The position numbers and the translations under genes were made by a program. Of a DNA stretch of 64,000 nucleotides, positions 33,788-44,141 are shown one piece after another. Each line of letters begins with the position of its first letter. Position 1 is the first letter of the stretch. A model generated the notes under the pieces. It was not told the origin of the DNA and did no database searches. It saw only the letters and a program-made list of their open reading frames with translations. Source of the DNA: Xylophilus sp. GOD-11R (GTDB lineage Bacteria; Pseudomonadota; Gammaproteobacteria; Burkholderiales; Burkholderiaceae_C); NCBI RefSeq assembly GCF_033546935.1, contig NZ_CP137854.1:2232001-2296000 (forward strand), in the 5' to 3' direction.

Positions 33788-35044
33788 TCAGCGGGCCTTG
33801 GCCGGCAGCAGCTCGGCCATGGCCAGCACTGCCTCGGCCACGTCGACCAGGCGCTTGCCCTGGCCCATGGCGGTCTGCCGCAGCATCTTGTGCGCCTCTT
33901 CTTCGTTGATATGACGGTGCGCCATCAGCAGGCCCTTGGCGCGCTCGACGATCTTGCGTTCGTTGAGCGCGGCGCGCACGTCGGCCAGCTCGTCGGCCAT
34001 GGCCTGCAGGCGATACGACTGCTCCTGCACCATCTCCAGCACCGAGCGGCCGAGCTGCGGTCCCAGTGCGGGCGAGTCGCCGCGGGGCGCGGGGTCGTCG
34101 AAAAAGGTGCCGGTCGAACGAGAGGAGGTCGATTGCGCGGCTTGGAGCAGCGCGGCGTGGGTATCCAGGTCGGCGCGCGCCTGCTGCAGCTTCTCCTGGC
34201 AGCGACGCACCAGGTCGGCGGCCAGGCGAACTTCCACCGCCTGCATGGCGTCGATGCGTTCGGTGCAGCCGTCGAACCAGTCGCGGCTGAGCGAGCGGTC
34301 GAGGCTGATGCCGACAGCGGCGGTGCAGCCGATGCGGCGCAGGCGCTCGATCTCGGCCATGGCCGCACCGCCCAGGCAGGCCTGCCATGCGGCGATATGG
34401 ACCGGCTCGGCGAAGTCGGTGAAGACGGTGAAGCAGCGCTCCTGCGACTCGATCAGGTGCAGCCAGTGCTGCTGACGCGCCAGCTCCACGGTTCCTTGCG
34501 CGAAGGCAGCGGCGCCGGCGGCGCGTTCCTGGCCGGTGAATTCCTTGCCCTGCATGAAATGAAAGGTGGCAACCAGCATGCGGGAGAGCTCGGGGTCGCT
34601 GGCGCTGTCGGCCGCGTCGAACACCACGCCGAGCAGCGCTGCCACCAGGCGGTTGAAGCTGCGGGTGGACTCGGCGCTGTCGAGCGCCCGCTCGCCGATG
34701 CGCTCGCGCAGCCGGGGCAGGGCGCCCAGGCCCTGCAGCGCATAGGCGATGCGGCTGAACAGCCGCGCCCCGTTGGCGATGGCCGCGCCTTCGATGTCGA
34801 TCTGCTCCAGCGCGGCACGCCAGCGCTCGGCGGCCGCATGGCAGGCGACCACCTGCTTGATCCGCTGTTCGCCGAAATGCGCTTCGCCACCGCCGAGGAA
34901 GAGATTGCTCATGCCGCGCTCCTTCTGCAGGGCGTGGATCAGTTCGGCGGTGCGGCGCACCAGTTCGCTGGTCAGCAGGAGCTGTTCGAGTTCGCGGATT
35001 TCGCACTGGCGTGCGGCAACGAGGAAATTGAGTCCGGATTTCAT
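33788..35044 (-). CDS. nasR: nitrate/nitrite-responsive antiterminator NasR (NIT + ANTAR)
   Basis: A 418-aa RNA-binding regulator. Residues about 30-290 form a NIT nitrate/nitrite sensor domain ([55 protein letters not shown]). The C-terminal ANTAR domain (about 345-405) contains [20 protein letters not shown] and [15 protein letters not shown]. In Klebsiella NasR binds two-hairpin leader RNA when nitrate or nitrite is bound and prevents termination. Start is uncertain: [13 protein letters not shown] at 35044 is used, with in-frame Met codons at 35056 and further upstream. It diverges from tsaD. Confidence 0.93.
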   Translation of the reverse strand: MKSGLNFLVAARQCEIRELEQLLLTSELVRRTAELIHALQKERGMSNLFLGGGEAHFGEQRIKQVVACHAAAERWRAALEQIDIEGAAIANGARLFSRIAYALQGLGALPRLRERIGERALDSAESTRSFNRLVAALLGVVFDAADSASDPELSRMLVATFHFMQGKEFTGQERAAGAAAFAQGTVELARQQHWLHLIESQERCFTVFTDFAEPVHIAAWQACLGGAAMAEIERLRRIGCTAAVGISLDRSLSRDWFDGCTERIDAMQAVEVRLAADLVRRCQEKLQQARADLDTHAALLQAAQSTSSRSTGTFFDDPAPRGDSPALGPQLGRSVLEMVQEQSYRLQAMADELADVRAALNERKIVERAKGLLMAHRHINEEEAHKMLRQTAMGQGKRLVDVAEAVLAMAELLPAKAR

Positions 35045-35123
35045 GTGGGGTGCCATGGCGGCAGCAAGGCGCGTGCCGTCCATTGTGGCGAAGGGCCATG
35101 TCGGGCGGCCTAAACTCGGCCGG

Positions 35124-36167
35124 ATGCGCAACGATCTGCTCGTCCTGGGCTTCGAATCATCCTGCGACGAAACGGGCGTGGCCCTCGTCGAATCCTCCGC
35201 CTCGCAGGCGGTCCCGCGCCTTCTGGCGCATGCACTGCACAGCCAGGTGGCGATGCACCAGGCCTACGGCGGCGTGGTGCCCGAACTCGCCAGCCGCGAC
35301 CACATCCGTCGTGTGCTGCCGCTGACCGACGCGGTCATGGCCGAGGCCGGGCGATCGCTGGAAGCGGTCGACGTCATCGGCTACACCCGAGGGCCGGGCC
35401 TGGCCGGTGCGCTGCTGGTGGGCGCCGGCGTGGCCTGCGCGATGGGTGCGGCGCTCGGCGTGCCGGTGCTGGGCATCCACCATCTCGAAGGGCATCTGCT
35501 GTCGCCCTTTCTCAGCGACGACCCGCCGGAGTTTCCCTTCGTGGCCTTGCTGGTGTCCGGCGGCCACACCCAGCTGATGCGGGTGGACGGGGTAGGGCGC
35601 TACGCGATGCTGGGCGAAACCATCGACGACGCTGCCGGAGAGGCCTTCGACAAGTCGGCCAAGCTGATGGGCCTGGGCTATCCGGGCGGGCCGGCGCTGT
35701 CGCGGTTGGCCGAGCAGGGCGACCCCAAGGCTTTCGCCTTGCCGCGGCCGTTATTGCGCAGCGGCGACCTCGATTTTTCTTTCGCCGGGCTCAAGACGGC
35801 CGTCTTGACCCAGGCGAAGAAGCTCGGCGACCAGCTCGAGGCACGCAAGGCCGACCTGGCCGCGTCGACCGAGGCGGCGATCGTCGAAGTCCTGGTGAAA
35901 AAATCTTTGACGGCGCTGGAGCGCACCGGGCTGCAACGACTGGTGGTGGCCGGCGGCGTGGGGGCCAACCGCCATCTGCGCGCGCAGCTCAATGGCGAAT
36001 GCGCGCGACGCGGCGTTCGGGTGCACTACCCCGAGCTGCATCTGTGCACCGACAACGGCGCCATGATCGCCATGGCCGCGTCGATGCGGCTGGCGTCCGG
36101 TCTGTCGGAGCCGACACGCACCTATGCGTTCGATGTGCGTCCGCGCTGGACGTTGGGTGATGCCTGA
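35124..36167 (+). CDS. tsaD: tRNA N6-threonylcarbamoyladenosine synthase subunit TsaD
   Basis: Transfers the threonylcarbamoyl group to A37 of ANN-decoding tRNAs with TsaB and TsaE. The 347-aa product starts [20 protein letters not shown] and carries the metal motif HLEGH ([14 protein letters not shown]), [29 protein letters not shown] and [12 protein letters not shown]. Complete and intact; followed by a strong terminator. Confidence 0.96.
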   Translation: MRNDLLVLGFESSCDETGVALVESSASQAVPRLLAHALHSQVAMHQAYGGVVPELASRDHIRRVLPLTDAVMAEAGRSLEAVDVIGYTRGPGLAGALLVGAGVACAMGAALGVPVLGIHHLEGHLLSPFLSDDPPEFPFVALLVSGGHTQLMRVDGVGRYAMLGETIDDAAGEAFDKSAKLMGLGYPGGPALSRLAEQGDPKAFALPRPLLRSGDLDFSFAGLKTAVLTQAKKLGDQLEARKADLAASTEAAIVEVLVKKSLTALERTGLQRLVVAGGVGANRHLRAQLNGECARRGVRVHYPELHLCTDNGAMIAMAASMRLASGLSEPTRTYAFDVRPRWTLGDA

Positions 36168-36192
36168 ATCGCTCGCCGATATGTCGTCCATG

Positions 36193-36222
36193 AAAAAGCC
36201 GCCCGGTTCGGGCGGCTTTTTT
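36193..36222. terminator. bidirectional intrinsic terminator between tsaD and hsp20 gene
   Basis: AAAAAGCCGCCCG, three-base loop, CGGGCGGCTTTTTT. A perfect stem with an A-run on one side and a T-run on the other serves both convergent genes. Confidence 0.9.
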
Positions 36223-36240
36223 GATAATCCCCAGAATTAA

Positions 36241-36630
36241 TCAGGAAATAACCAGGCTGCGCGCAGTCTTCACTGGCGCCTTGCGGGCGATTTTCAAGGT
36301 CAATACTCCATTTTCGAGTTTGGCTTGGCTGGCCTCGGCGTCGATTTCCTGCGCCAGCTCATAAGCCAGCTTGATGGTGCGCGGTGCATCCTGCACGCTT
36401 TCAACGCGCACGACATTACCGTCGAGGTTGATCGCCAATTGCTCGCGCGACAGGCCGGGTACGTCGATGGTGAAGGTGACGAACTGCTCGTCCTGCTTCA
36501 CCTGCGGTGCCTGCGCGGTGGACTGGCGGGCGGACGGGCCGAAGGCATTGGCCAGAAATCGTTCGAGCGAATGATCGACCGAACGCAGTTGCGGGGCGTA
36601 AGCGGGGCGGCGGGCTTGGGCGTAGAACAT
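36241..36630 (-). CDS. Hsp20/alpha-crystallin family small heat shock protein
   Basis: A 129-aa protein starting MFYAQARRPAYAPQLRSVDH, with an AGGAG ribosome site. The alpha-crystallin domain follows (QFVTFTIDVPGLSREQLAIN, then ELAQEIDAEASQAKLENGVL and the closing KLENGVLTLKIARK with the family A-x-x-x-N-G-V-L-T motif). The C-terminal extension ends SLVIS rather than a full I-x-I. A CTTGAAA on the minus strand (36708-36714) might be a sigma-32 -35 element but no matching -10 was found. Confidence 0.9.
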   Translation of the reverse strand: MFYAQARRPAYAPQLRSVDHSLERFLANAFGPSARQSTAQAPQVKQDEQFVTFTIDVPGLSREQLAINLDGNVVRVESVQDAPRTIKLAYELAQEIDAEASQAKLENGVLTLKIARKAPVKTARSLVIS

Positions 36631-36735
36631 GGAAATGGCTCCTATACACTGCGCGGCTTTCAACCGTGAACGCCGCATGGAATCGAATCTGTGTGTGGCC
36701 GCCGGTATTTCAAGTAAATAAATCAAGGGAAAAAT

Positions 36736-38013
36736 ATGCGACGCGTGGTCTTGAAAACGATCGCGGCAGGACTATTTGGCGGCGCGCAGTTAATGTCTGC
36801 GCGGGCGCAGAACGTCGCTGGAAAGCCGATCACCATCGCGCTCATCGAGGGGCTGTCGGGCGCTTTCGCCAATGCGGGAGAAGCGGTGTTTCGCAATATT
36901 TCCTGGGCGATCGAGCGGGTGAATGCGCGTGGCGGCGTCAAGCTCGCCAGCGGTGCGCGGCCCTTGCAGCTGGTGCGCTACGACAGCCGCGGGCAGAGCG
37001 AGGAAGCCTTTTCCGCGTTGCGCGCCGCGATCGACGCCGGAACGCATTTCGTGATGCAGGGCAACTCGTCGGCGGTGGCTGCCGCGCTGGTCGATGCCGT
37101 CGACAAGCAGAACACGCGGGATCCGGCCCACCGCATGGTGTTTCTCAACTACTCCGCGGTCGATCCGGTGTTGACCAACGAGCGCTGCAGCTTCTGGCAT
37201 TTCCGCTTCGACGCCCATGCGGACATGCGCGTGGCTGCGCTGCTGGACGTGCTGCGCGACGATCGCTCGGTCGGCAGCGTCTACCTGATCGGTCAGGACT
37301 ACAGCTTCGGCCAAGGTGTGCTGCGCGAGGCCCGGCGGCAATTGGGTTTGCAGCGGCGGGACGTGAAGATCGTCGGCGACGAACTGCATCCGCTCGGCCG
37401 CGTGAAGGATTTCGCGCCCTACGCCGCCAAAATCCGCGCCAGCGGCGCCCAGGCGGTCATCACCGGCAACTGGGGCAACGACCTGACCCTGCTGGTGAAG
37501 GCGGCGCGCGAGGCCGGCTTCGAGGGCAAGTTCTACACCTTCTACGGCAATGCCCTGGGGGCGCCCGCGGCGCTGGGTGATGCCGGGGTCGGCCGGGTGC
37601 TGGCGGTGGCCGACTGGCTGCCCAACGTGCCCGGTGCGCAGAGCGAGGCCTTCTACGCGGCCTTCCACCAAAGGTTTCCGAGGCCGGAAGAAGACTATGT
37701 ACACATGCGCATGCAGCTGATGGTGGAGGCGCTGGCGCAGGCCCTGGAGAAGGCCGGCCGCGACGATCCGCTGACGGTGGCCCGCGCGCTGGAAGACGCG
37801 TCGGTCTCGCTCTACGGCCAGAGCGGGCGCATGCGGGCGGCAGACCACCAGTTCCAGCAATCGCTCGTGGTGGGCCAGATGGAGCGCAAGGGAACGCCCG
37901 GCGTCAAGTTCGATGTCGAGGGTTCGGGCTACGGCTTCAAGGTAATCCGAAACATCGCGCCGGAGCGCGCCGAGCTGCCGAACACCTGCCAAATGAGGCG
38001 GCCGGACGCGTGA
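36736..38013 (+). CDS. periplasmic substrate-binding protein, branched-chain amino acid type
   Basis: A 425-aa member of the Leu/Ile/Val-binding (Peripla_BP_6) family. An N-terminal signal peptide (MRRVVLKTIAAGLFGGAQLM, cut after SARAQ) is followed by ITIALIEGLSGAFANAGEAV and the type I fold. Typical blocks are VFLNYSAVDPVLTNERCSF, VYLIGQDYSFGQGVLREA and AVITGNWGNDLTLLVKAARE. No permease or ATPase genes of such a transporter are adjacent, so it is an orphan binding protein; ligand unknown. Confidence 0.88.
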   Translation: MRRVVLKTIAAGLFGGAQLMSARAQNVAGKPITIALIEGLSGAFANAGEAVFRNISWAIERVNARGGVKLASGARPLQLVRYDSRGQSEEAFSALRAAIDAGTHFVMQGNSSAVAAALVDAVDKQNTRDPAHRMVFLNYSAVDPVLTNERCSFWHFRFDAHADMRVAALLDVLRDDRSVGSVYLIGQDYSFGQGVLREARRQLGLQRRDVKIVGDELHPLGRVKDFAPYAAKIRASGAQAVITGNWGNDLTLLVKAAREAGFEGKFYTFYGNALGAPAALGDAGVGRVLAVADWLPNVPGAQSEAFYAAFHQRFPRPEEDYVHMRMQLMVEALAQALEKAGRDDPLTVARALEDASVSLYGQSGRMRAADHQFQQSLVVGQMERKGTPGVKFDVEGSGYGFKVIRNIAPERAELPNTCQMRRPDA

Positions 38014-38020
38014 GCCTGGT

Positions 38021-38293
38021 TCAGGAACCCCAACCGTAGCCCCGACAGGCGCCGGCGTTGGGCAATCCGCGGCATTCCACCTGCAGCCGGCGGGCACGCT
38101 CGGCGGGTGATTCGCCCTGGTCGCCGCTGAAGGTCTTGGCGCGCGCGGACGCTTTCGTCTTGGTGGAGGCCTTGGCTTTCCTGGCGGGTGTTTTGGTGCT
38201 GGCGTCCGACCTGGCGGTGGCGGCCATTGCAGGCGAGAGCACGAGAGCGAGGCCGGCAGCAAGAGCGAAGCGGCGGCGGAGAGGCTGGGGCAT
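38021..38293 (-). CDS. small secreted basic protein (90 aa)
   Basis: Signal peptide [20 protein letters not shown] with a cleavage site near AMAA, then a Lys/Thr/Ala-rich linker ([20 protein letters not shown]) and a short C-terminal module [20 protein letters not shown]. The two cysteines in [10 protein letters not shown] could form a disulfide. I know this only as a hypothetical-protein pattern in the group. It converges with the binding-protein gene. Confidence 0.65.
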   Translation of the reverse strand: MPQPLRRRFALAAGLALVLSPAMAATARSDASTKTPARKAKASTKTKASARAKTFSGDQGESPAERARRLQVECRGLPNAGACRGYGWGS

Positions 38294-38475
38294 GGTGTCG
38301 TTTTTTGCGCGGTTGGAAGGCCGCCATCGTCGATCGCCCCGCCACCGCGCCACGACCGCCCGTCGGCTGGCTGAGCAGGGCGCGCTATAATCGACGGGCT
38401 TTGCCTCCTGCAAGGCGCACGTGCAGCGCATTTCCAGCGCCGCTCGCAAGTCAAACACTCACCGGAAACATTGAA

Positions 38476-38742
38476 ATGATCGCATCCTCCATCAAGGCCG
38501 AAGTCGTCGCGGCCAACGCCCGTGCAGCCAACGATACCGGCAGCCCGGAAGTGCAAGTCGCACTGCTGACCGCCCGCATCAACGAGCTGACCCCCCACTT
38601 CAAGACCCACGCCAAGGACCACCACGGTCGTCGTGGCCTGCTGCGCATGGTGAGCCGTCGCCGCAAGCTGCTCGACTACCTGAAGGCCAAGGACGCAGAG
38701 CGTTACACCGCCCTGATCGCCAAGCTGGGTCTGCGCAAGTAA
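38476..38742 (+). CDS. rpsO: 30S ribosomal protein S15
   Basis: 88 aa beginning [20 protein letters not shown], with [20 protein letters not shown] and [20 protein letters not shown], the S15 rRNA-binding motifs. Followed by a terminator and pnp, the classic rpsO-pnp pair. Confidence 0.97.
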   Translation: MIASSIKAEVVAANARAANDTGSPEVQVALLTARINELTPHFKTHAKDHHGRRGLLRMVSRRRKLLDYLKAKDAERYTALIAKLGLRK

Positions 38743-38759
38743 GGCGCGACGGACAGATG

Positions 38760-38794
38760 AACGCCTGAGTTAGCGCGCTAGCTCAGGCGTTTTT
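38760..38794 (+). terminator. rpsO terminator
   Basis: ACGCCTGAG / CTCAGGCGT stem with further inner pairing (TAGC/GCTA), followed by TTTT on the plus strand. Readthrough into pnp is typical of this gene pair. Confidence 0.85.
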
Positions 38795-38873
38795 GCATTT
38801 CGATTTCCCATCGGCCGACCCGACCGAATCAACAGAGCCACCGGACGGTATCCCGCACAGAGCGAAGCTGTGT

Positions 38874-38915
38874 CATTCCAGGGGCGTTGCGCCACCCCCG
38901 AGCGCCACTGGAATG
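38874..38915 (+). promoter_or_regulatory. stem-loop in the pnp leader
   Basis: CATTCCAG (38874-38881) pairs with CTGGAATG (38908-38915), extended imperfectly by GGCG/CGCC, 72 bp before the pnp ATG. In E. coli a leader hairpin is cut by RNase III and lets PNPase repress its own translation; this hairpin may do the same. No sequence identity is claimed. Confidence 0.45.
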
Positions 38916-38986
38916 GCATCGTGTTCTGACAGGACTCCCGGCTCCGGATCTCCGCTACAACGACAACCGACAGGAGCACATCACCT

Positions 38987-41131
38987 ATGAGCATCTTCAA
39001 CAAAGTCACCAAGACCTTCCAGTGGGGCCAGAACACGGTCACCCTCGAGACCGGCGAAATCGCCCGTCAGGCTGCCGGCGCCGTGCTGGTCGACATCGAT
39101 GGCACCGTGGTGCTGGCCACCGTCGCCGCATCCAAGACCGCCAAGTCCGGCCAGGACTTCTTCCCGCTGACCGTCGACTACATCGAGAAGACCTACGCCG
39201 CCGGCAAGATCCCCGGCAGCTTCTTCAAGCGCGAAGCCAAGCCCAGCGAGCTCGAAACCCTGACCAGCCGCCTGATCGACCGCCCGATCCGCCCGCTGTT
39301 CCCCGAAGGTTTCTTCAACGACGTGCACGTGGTGATCCACACCATGTCGCTCAACCCCGAAGTCGACGCCGACATCGCCGCCATGATCGGCGTGAGCGCC
39401 GCGCTGGCCGTGTCCGGCATCCCTTTCGCAGGCCCCATCGGCGCCGCGCGCGTGGGCTACATCAACGGCGAATACGTGCTGAACCCTGGCCAGACCGCCC
39501 GCAAGAACTCGCAGCTCGAACTCGTCGTCGCCGGCACCGAATCCGCCGTGCTGATGGTCGAGTCCGAAGCGCAGCAGCTCTCCGAAGAAATCATGCTCGG
39601 CGCGGTCGTGTACGGCCACGAGCAGGGCAACGTGGCCATCAACGCCATCCACGAGCTGGTGCGCGACGCCGGCAAGCCGGTCTGGGATTGGCAGGCTCCG
39701 GCCAAGGACGAGCCGCTGATCGCCAAGGTCGGCGCCCTGGCCGAAGAGAAGCTGCGCGCCGCCTACCAGCTGCGCAACAAGCAGGCCCGCACCCAGGCCC
39801 TGCGCGAAGCCACCGCGTCGGTCATGGAAGGCCTCAAGGCCGAAGGCGTCGCATTTGACAGCGTCAAGGTCGAAGGCCTGCTGTTCGACATCGAAGCCAA
39901 GATCGTGCGCAGCCAGATCCTGTCCGGCGAGCCCCGCATCGACGGCCGCGACACCCGCACCGTGCGCCCCATCGAGATCCGCAACAGCGTGCTGCCACGC
40001 ACCCACGGCTCGGCCCTGTTCACCCGTGGTGAAACCCAGGCCCTGGTCATCACCACGCTCGGCACCGAGCGCGACGCCCAGCGCATCGACGCACTGGCCG
40101 GCGAATACGAAGACCGGTTCCTGTTCCACTACAACATGCCTCCCTTCGCCACCGGCGAAGTCGGCCGCATGGGCAGCACCAAGCGCCGCGAAATCGGCCA
40201 CGGCCGCCTGGCCAAGCGCGCGCTCGTCGCCGTGCTGCCGTCCAAGGAAGAATTTCCCTACACCATCCGCGTGGTGTCGGAAATCACCGAATCCAACGGG
40301 TCCTCGTCGATGGCTTCGGTCTGCGGCGGCTGCCTGTCCATGATGGACGCCGGCGTTCCGATCAAGACCCACGTGGCCGGCATCGCCATGGGCCTGATCA
40401 AGGACGGCAACCGTTTCGCCGTGCTGACCGACATCCTGGGCGACGAAGATCACCTTGGCGACATGGACTTCAAGGTGGCCGGTTCTGCAGCCGGCATCAC
40501 CGCGCTGCAGATGGACATCAAGATCCAGGGCATCACCAAGGAAATCATGCAGGTCGCGCTGGCGCAGGCCAAGGAAGCCCGCCTGCACATCCTGGGCAAG
40601 ATGAACGAAGCCATGAGCACCGCCAACACCACGGTGTCGGACTTCGCTCCCAAGCTGTTCACCATGAAGATCAATCCGGAAAAGATCCGCGACGTGATCG
40701 GCAAGGGCGGCTCCGTCATCCGTGCGCTGACCGAAGAGACCGGCACCCAGATCAACATCGACGAAGACGGCACCATCACCATCGCCTCTTCCGACGCCGC
40801 CAAGGCCGACGAAGCCAAGCGCCGCATCGAGCAGATCACCGCCGAAGTCGAAATCGGCAAGATCTACGAAGGCCCGGTCGTCAAGATCCTGGACTTCGGC
40901 GCACTGATCAACCTGCTGCCCGGCAAGGACGGCCTGCTGCACATCAGCCAGATCGCCCACCAGCGCGTCGAGAAGGTCACGGACTTCCTGTCCGAAGGCC
41001 AGATCGTCAAGGTCAAGGTTCTGGAAACCGACGAAAAGGGCCGCGTCAAGCTGTCCATGAAGGCGCTGCTGGATCGTCCGGCCTTCAACGACCAGAACCA
41101 GGCCCCGAACCAGGCTCCGAACCAGTTCTGA
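38987..41131 (+). CDS. pnp: polyribonucleotide nucleotidyltransferase (PNPase)
   Basis: Phosphorolytic 3'-5' exoribonuclease of the degradosome. The 714-aa protein has two RNase PH domains ([40 protein letters not shown]), a KH domain with [18 protein letters not shown] near residue 565-583, and an S1 domain ([20 protein letters not shown]). The tail has a short repeat [20 protein letters not shown] ribosome site precedes [11 protein letters not shown]. Confidence 0.97.
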   Translation: MSIFNKVTKTFQWGQNTVTLETGEIARQAAGAVLVDIDGTVVLATVAASKTAKSGQDFFPLTVDYIEKTYAAGKIPGSFFKREAKPSELETLTSRLIDRPIRPLFPEGFFNDVHVVIHTMSLNPEVDADIAAMIGVSAALAVSGIPFAGPIGAARVGYINGEYVLNPGQTARKNSQLELVVAGTESAVLMVESEAQQLSEEIMLGAVVYGHEQGNVAINAIHELVRDAGKPVWDWQAPAKDEPLIAKVGALAEEKLRAAYQLRNKQARTQALREATASVMEGLKAEGVAFDSVKVEGLLFDIEAKIVRSQILSGEPRIDGRDTRTVRPIEIRNSVLPRTHGSALFTRGETQALVITTLGTERDAQRIDALAGEYEDRFLFHYNMPPFATGEVGRMGSTKRREIGHGRLAKRALVAVLPSKEEFPYTIRVVSEITESNGSSSMASVCGGCLSMMDAGVPIKTHVAGIAMGLIKDGNRFAVLTDILGDEDHLGDMDFKVAGSAAGITALQMDIKIQGITKEIMQVALAQAKEARLHILGKMNEAMSTANTTVSDFAPKLFTMKINPEKIRDVIGKGGSVIRALTEETGTQINIDEDGTITIASSDAAKADEAKRRIEQITAEVEIGKIYEGPVVKILDFGALINLLPGKDGLLHISQIAHQRVEKVTDFLSEGQIVKVKVLETDEKGRVKLSMKALLDRPAFNDQNQAPNQAPNQF

Positions 41132-41149
41132 GCCTGGGCGCCCGATGGG

Positions 41150-41176
41150 CTGCGGGCGGCATCGCGCCGCTCGCAG
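41150..41176 (+). terminator. GC-rich hairpin after pnp
   Basis: CTGCGGGCGGC, five-base loop, GCCGCTCGCAG: an 11-bp stem with one G-T pair, 19 bp after the pnp stop, but without a T-run. It may slow polymerase or protect the mRNA end; a weak terminator call. Confidence 0.35.
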
Positions 41177-41236
41177 TCCGCAGGGGCAATGCCAACATCC
41201 GCCACCTACCCGTCGTCCAACGTCCGAGGAGCACGC

Positions 41237-42223
41237 ATGCGAGCTGTCGAAATCACCCGGTACGGCGCCCCTGAGGTGCTAGTCGCGGGCGACCGCCCGC
41301 GTCCGGTTCCGGCGACAGGTGAGTTGCTGATCCGGGTGACGGCCAGTGGCATCAATCGGCCTGACGTGCTGCAGCGCACCGGCAATTACCCGGTGCCGCC
41401 GGGCGCGTCCGACATTCCCGGCCTGGAAGTGGCCGGTGTGGTGGAGGAGGGCGAGCCTGCTGCGCTGGCGGCTGCCGGCCTCAAGCTGGGCGACCGCGTT
41501 TGCGCGCTGCTTCCTGGTGGAGGGTATGCCGAATACGCCACCGCCTCGATCGATCTCTGCCTGCCGGTTCCGGCCTGCCTGAGCGATGTCGAAGCCGCCT
41601 CGCTGCCCGAGACCTTTTTCACCGTCTGGAGCAATGTCTTCATGCGCGGTGCATTGAAAGCGGGCGAAACCCTGTTGGTGCAGGGCGGCACCAGCGGCAT
41701 CGGCGTCACGGCCATCCTGCTGGGCAAGGCGATGGGCGCGACCGTCATCGTCACGGCGGGCAGCGACGAAAAATGCGCAGCCTGCCTCGGACTCGGTGCC
41801 GATCACGCCATCAACTACAAGGCCCAGGACTTCGTGGCCGAGTGCAAGCGCCTGACGGACGGCCGCGGGGTCGACGTGGTGCTCGACATGGTGGCTGGCC
41901 CCTATGTGGCGCGCGAGATCGACTGCTTGGCCGACGACGGCCGCATCGTGGTCATCGCGGTGCAGGGCGGCTCCAAGGCCGAATTCCACGCCGGGCAGTT
42001 GCTGCGCCGGCGCCTCACCATCACCGGCTCGACGCTGCGGCCGCGTCCGGTGGCGTTCAAGGCGTCCATCGCCGCGGGCCTGCGCGAACACGTCTGGCCA
42101 CTGCTGACCTCCGGCCGTGTCCGGCCGGTCGTTCACGCCACCTTTCCCGCTTCGAAAGCCGCCGATGCCCATGCCCTCATGGAATCCGGCGCGCATATCG
42201 GCAAGATTGTCCTGACTTGGTAG
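41237..42223 (+). CDS. NAD(P)H-quinone oxidoreductase, zinc-independent MDR family
   Basis: A 328-aa medium-chain reductase of the QOR/PIG3 type. It starts [20 protein letters not shown] after a GAGGAGCACGC site. Features are [41 protein letters not shown] and the nucleotide loop [20 protein letters not shown]. The catalytic-zinc Cys/His set of alcohol dehydrogenases is absent, as expected. It ends 5 bp before tpiA, so the two are probably co-transcribed. Confidence 0.92.
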   Translation: MRAVEITRYGAPEVLVAGDRPRPVPATGELLIRVTASGINRPDVLQRTGNYPVPPGASDIPGLEVAGVVEEGEPAALAAAGLKLGDRVCALLPGGGYAEYATASIDLCLPVPACLSDVEAASLPETFFTVWSNVFMRGALKAGETLLVQGGTSGIGVTAILLGKAMGATVIVTAGSDEKCAACLGLGADHAINYKAQDFVAECKRLTDGRGVDVVLDMVAGPYVAREIDCLADDGRIVVIAVQGGSKAEFHAGQLLRRRLTITGSTLRPRPVAFKASIAAGLREHVWPLLTSGRVRPVVHATFPASKAADAHALMESGAHIGKIVLTW

Positions 42224-42228
42224 TTCTC

Positions 42229-42978
42229 ATGCAGCAACGCAAAAAACTGGTAGCCGGCAACTGGAAGATGAACGGCGGTCTTGCCGCCAACGCGGCCTTG
42301 CTCGACGGCGTGCTCGCCGGGCTGGGCGCGCCGGCCTGCGGCGTCGCCGCCTGCGTTCCGGCGCCTTACCTGGCGCAGGTGCAGGCCCGCGTGGCGGGCA
42401 GTGCCCTCGCGCTCGGCGCGCAGGACGTGTCGGCTTTCGCCTCGGGTGCCTACACCGGTGAAGTCTCGGCCGGCATGCTGGTCGACTTCGGCGTTGCCTA
42501 TGCCATCGTCGGCCATTCCGAACGTCGCCAATACCATGGCGAAACCGACGCCACCGTCGCTGCCAAGGCGCTCGCTGCACTGGACAAGGGCATCACGCCC
42601 ATCGTCTGCGTGGGCGAAACCCTGGCCGAACGCGAGGCCGACCAGACCGTCGCGGTCGTGTCGCGCCAACTGGCCGCCGTGCTGACGAAGTTGGGCGACA
42701 AGGCGGCCGCCATCGTGGTGGCGTACGAGCCGGTCTGGGCCATCGGCACCGGTCGCACCGCCAGTCCGGAACAGGCGCAGGCGGTGCATGCCGCCCTGCG
42801 CGCACAACTGGCCGAAGCCGGTGAGGCGGCGGCGATGCAGCCCATCCTCTACGGCGGCAGCATGAACGCGGCCAACGCGGCACAACTGCTCGCGCAGGCC
42901 GACATCGACGGCGGACTGATCGGCGGCGCGTCGCTCAAGGCCGCCGATTTCCTGGCCATCGTGGCCGCAGCCGGCTGA
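42229..42978 (+). CDS. tpiA: triosephosphate isomerase
   Basis: Interconverts dihydroxyacetone phosphate and glyceraldehyde 3-phosphate. The 249-aa protein has catalytic Lys13 (AGNWKMNGG), His96 ([10 protein letters not shown]) and Glu167 ([12 protein letters not shown]), and the phosphate loop [10 protein letters not shown] with GGLIGGASL. Precedes secG as in many Burkholderiales. Confidence 0.97.
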   Translation: MQQRKKLVAGNWKMNGGLAANAALLDGVLAGLGAPACGVAACVPAPYLAQVQARVAGSALALGAQDVSAFASGAYTGEVSAGMLVDFGVAYAIVGHSERRQYHGETDATVAAKALAALDKGITPIVCVGETLAEREADQTVAVVSRQLAAVLTKLGDKAAAIVVAYEPVWAIGTGRTASPEQAQAVHAALRAQLAEAGEAAAMQPILYGGSMNAANAAQLLAQADIDGGLIGGASLKAADFLAIVAAAG

Positions 42979-43027
42979 TTCTTCTTCTCTTATCCTCCTG
43001 CGCCGCAGCGCAAAGACTTTTCCTGAC

Positions 43028-43447
43028 ATGAACATCGTTCACAACCTGATCCTGGTCATCCAAATCATCTCGGCGCTCACCATGATCGGCCTGATCCTGG
43101 TGCAGCACGGCAAGGGTGCCGACATGGGCGCTGCCTTCGGCAGTGGCAGCGCCGGCAGCCTCTTCGGCGCCAGCGGTAGTGCCAACTTCCTCTCGCGCAG
43201 CACTGCGGTGCTGGCGGCGGTCTTCTTTGTCTGCACCCTGGCGCTGGCCTACTTCGGCAACCTGCGCACGACGGGTTCGGGCAGTGTTCTCGATCGCGTC
43301 TCGGCACCCGCACCGGTCACGGCGCCGGCAGCTCCGGTCGACACCGGGCCGGCTTCGCAGATCCCCGGCAACACGCCGGCCACGCCCGCCGCTCCGGCCG
43401 GTGGCGCTTCGGGCGCGAACAGCGTTCCCGCGCCCAAGACGCCCTGA
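43028..43447 (+). CDS. secG: preprotein translocase subunit SecG
   Basis: 139 aa with two membrane segments (NLILVIQIISALTMIGLILV and TAVLAAVFFVCTLALAYFG) around the conserved cytoplasmic loop QHGKGADMGAAFGSG. The C-terminal 50 residues are an Ala/Pro-rich tail. Part of the SecYEG channel in the inner membrane. Confidence 0.95.
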   Translation: MNIVHNLILVIQIISALTMIGLILVQHGKGADMGAAFGSGSAGSLFGASGSANFLSRSTAVLAAVFFVCTLALAYFGNLRTTGSGSVLDRVSAPAPVTAPAAPVDTGPASQIPGNTPATPAAPAGGASGANSVPAPKTP

Positions 43448-43485
43448 AGACTTCTATAAGACTGCTGGAAGACTTCTATAAGAGT
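43446..43485 (+). repeat. two copies of a 16-bp direct repeat after secG
   Basis: GAAGACTTCTATAAGA occurs at 43446-43461 and again at 43470-43485, the first copy overlapping the secG stop codon. The 8-bp gap is CTGCTG plus two bases. GAAGACTTC is itself a palindrome. Role unknown; probably a small local duplication. Confidence 0.7.
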
Positions 43486-43605
43486 CGTTCAAAATTTTGG
43501 ACGGCCGAGAGTGAAAACCCGGTGTTTCCGGGATAGAATGCAAGTCTGCCCGGAAAGCCACAAACCGTAAGGTCCTCATGCCATCCGGGCAGCAGAAAAA
43601 TATAA

Positions 43606-43690
43606 GCCGTCGTGGTGAAATTGGTAGACACGCTATCTTGAGGGGGTAGTGGCGAAAGCTGTGCGAGTTCGAGTCTCGCCGACGGCACCA
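43606..43690 (+). tRNA. tRNA-Leu (anticodon GAG)
   Basis: 85-nt tRNA with a 7-bp acceptor stem GCCGTCG / CGACGGC, D-arm GTGAAATTGGTAGAC, anticodon stem CTATC / GGTAG around loop TTGAGGG (anticodon GAG, reads CTC/CTT), a long class II variable arm (TGGCGAAAGCTG region) and T-arm GCGAGTTCGAGTCTCGC. The 3' CCA is encoded. It lies between secG and nuoA, a placement common in Burkholderiales. Confidence 0.95.
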
Positions 43691-43697
43691 TACAAAG

Positions 43698-43727
43698 ACA
43701 GGCCCGTATCTTGCGATGCGGGTCTGT
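43698..43727 (+). other. stem-loop between tRNA-Leu and nuoA
   Basis: ACAGGCCCG (43698-43706) pairs with CGGGTCTGT (43719-43727), with one G-T pair. There is no T-run, so it may be a processing signal for the tRNA 3' end or part of the nuo 5' leader rather than a terminator. Confidence 0.4.
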
Positions 43728-43754
43728 GCCGAGTAGCAAAAGACAAGCCCCAAG

Positions 43755-44114
43755 ATGAACCTCAGTCAGTACCTCCCCGTTCTTCTGTTCATCCTGGTAG
43801 GCATCGGTGTAGGGGTCGCACCGCAAGCTCTCGGTTATCTGCTCGGGCCCAATCGCCCCGACGCGGCAAAAAATTCCCCTTACGAGTGCGGCTTCGAAGC
43901 CTTCGAAGATGCGCGCATGCAGTTCGACGTCCGGTACTACCTGGTCGCCATTCTGTTCATTCTTTTCGATCTGGAGATCGCCTTCCTGTTTCCCTGGGCC
44001 GTGGCCCTGAAGACCATCGGTCCGGTCGGGTTCTGGGCTGCGGTGATCTTCCTGGGCATCCTCGTCGTTGGCTTCGCCTACGAGTGGAAAAAGGGCGCTC
44101 TGGACTGGGAATAA
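43755..44114 (+). CDS. nuoA: NADH-quinone oxidoreductase subunit A
   Basis: First gene of the complex I operon. 119 aa with three membrane spans and the conserved loop [20 protein letters not shown] between the first and second, followed by [20 protein letters not shown]. NuoA sits at the junction of the membrane arm and the Q-module. Confidence 0.96.
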   Translation: MNLSQYLPVLLFILVGIGVGVAPQALGYLLGPNRPDAAKNSPYECGFEAFEDARMQFDVRYYLVAILFILFDLEIAFLFPWAVALKTIGPVGFWAAVIFLGILVVGFAYEWKKGALDWE

Positions 44115-44141
44115 TGCATCCGCCGGCAAGGAGAACAAGCC

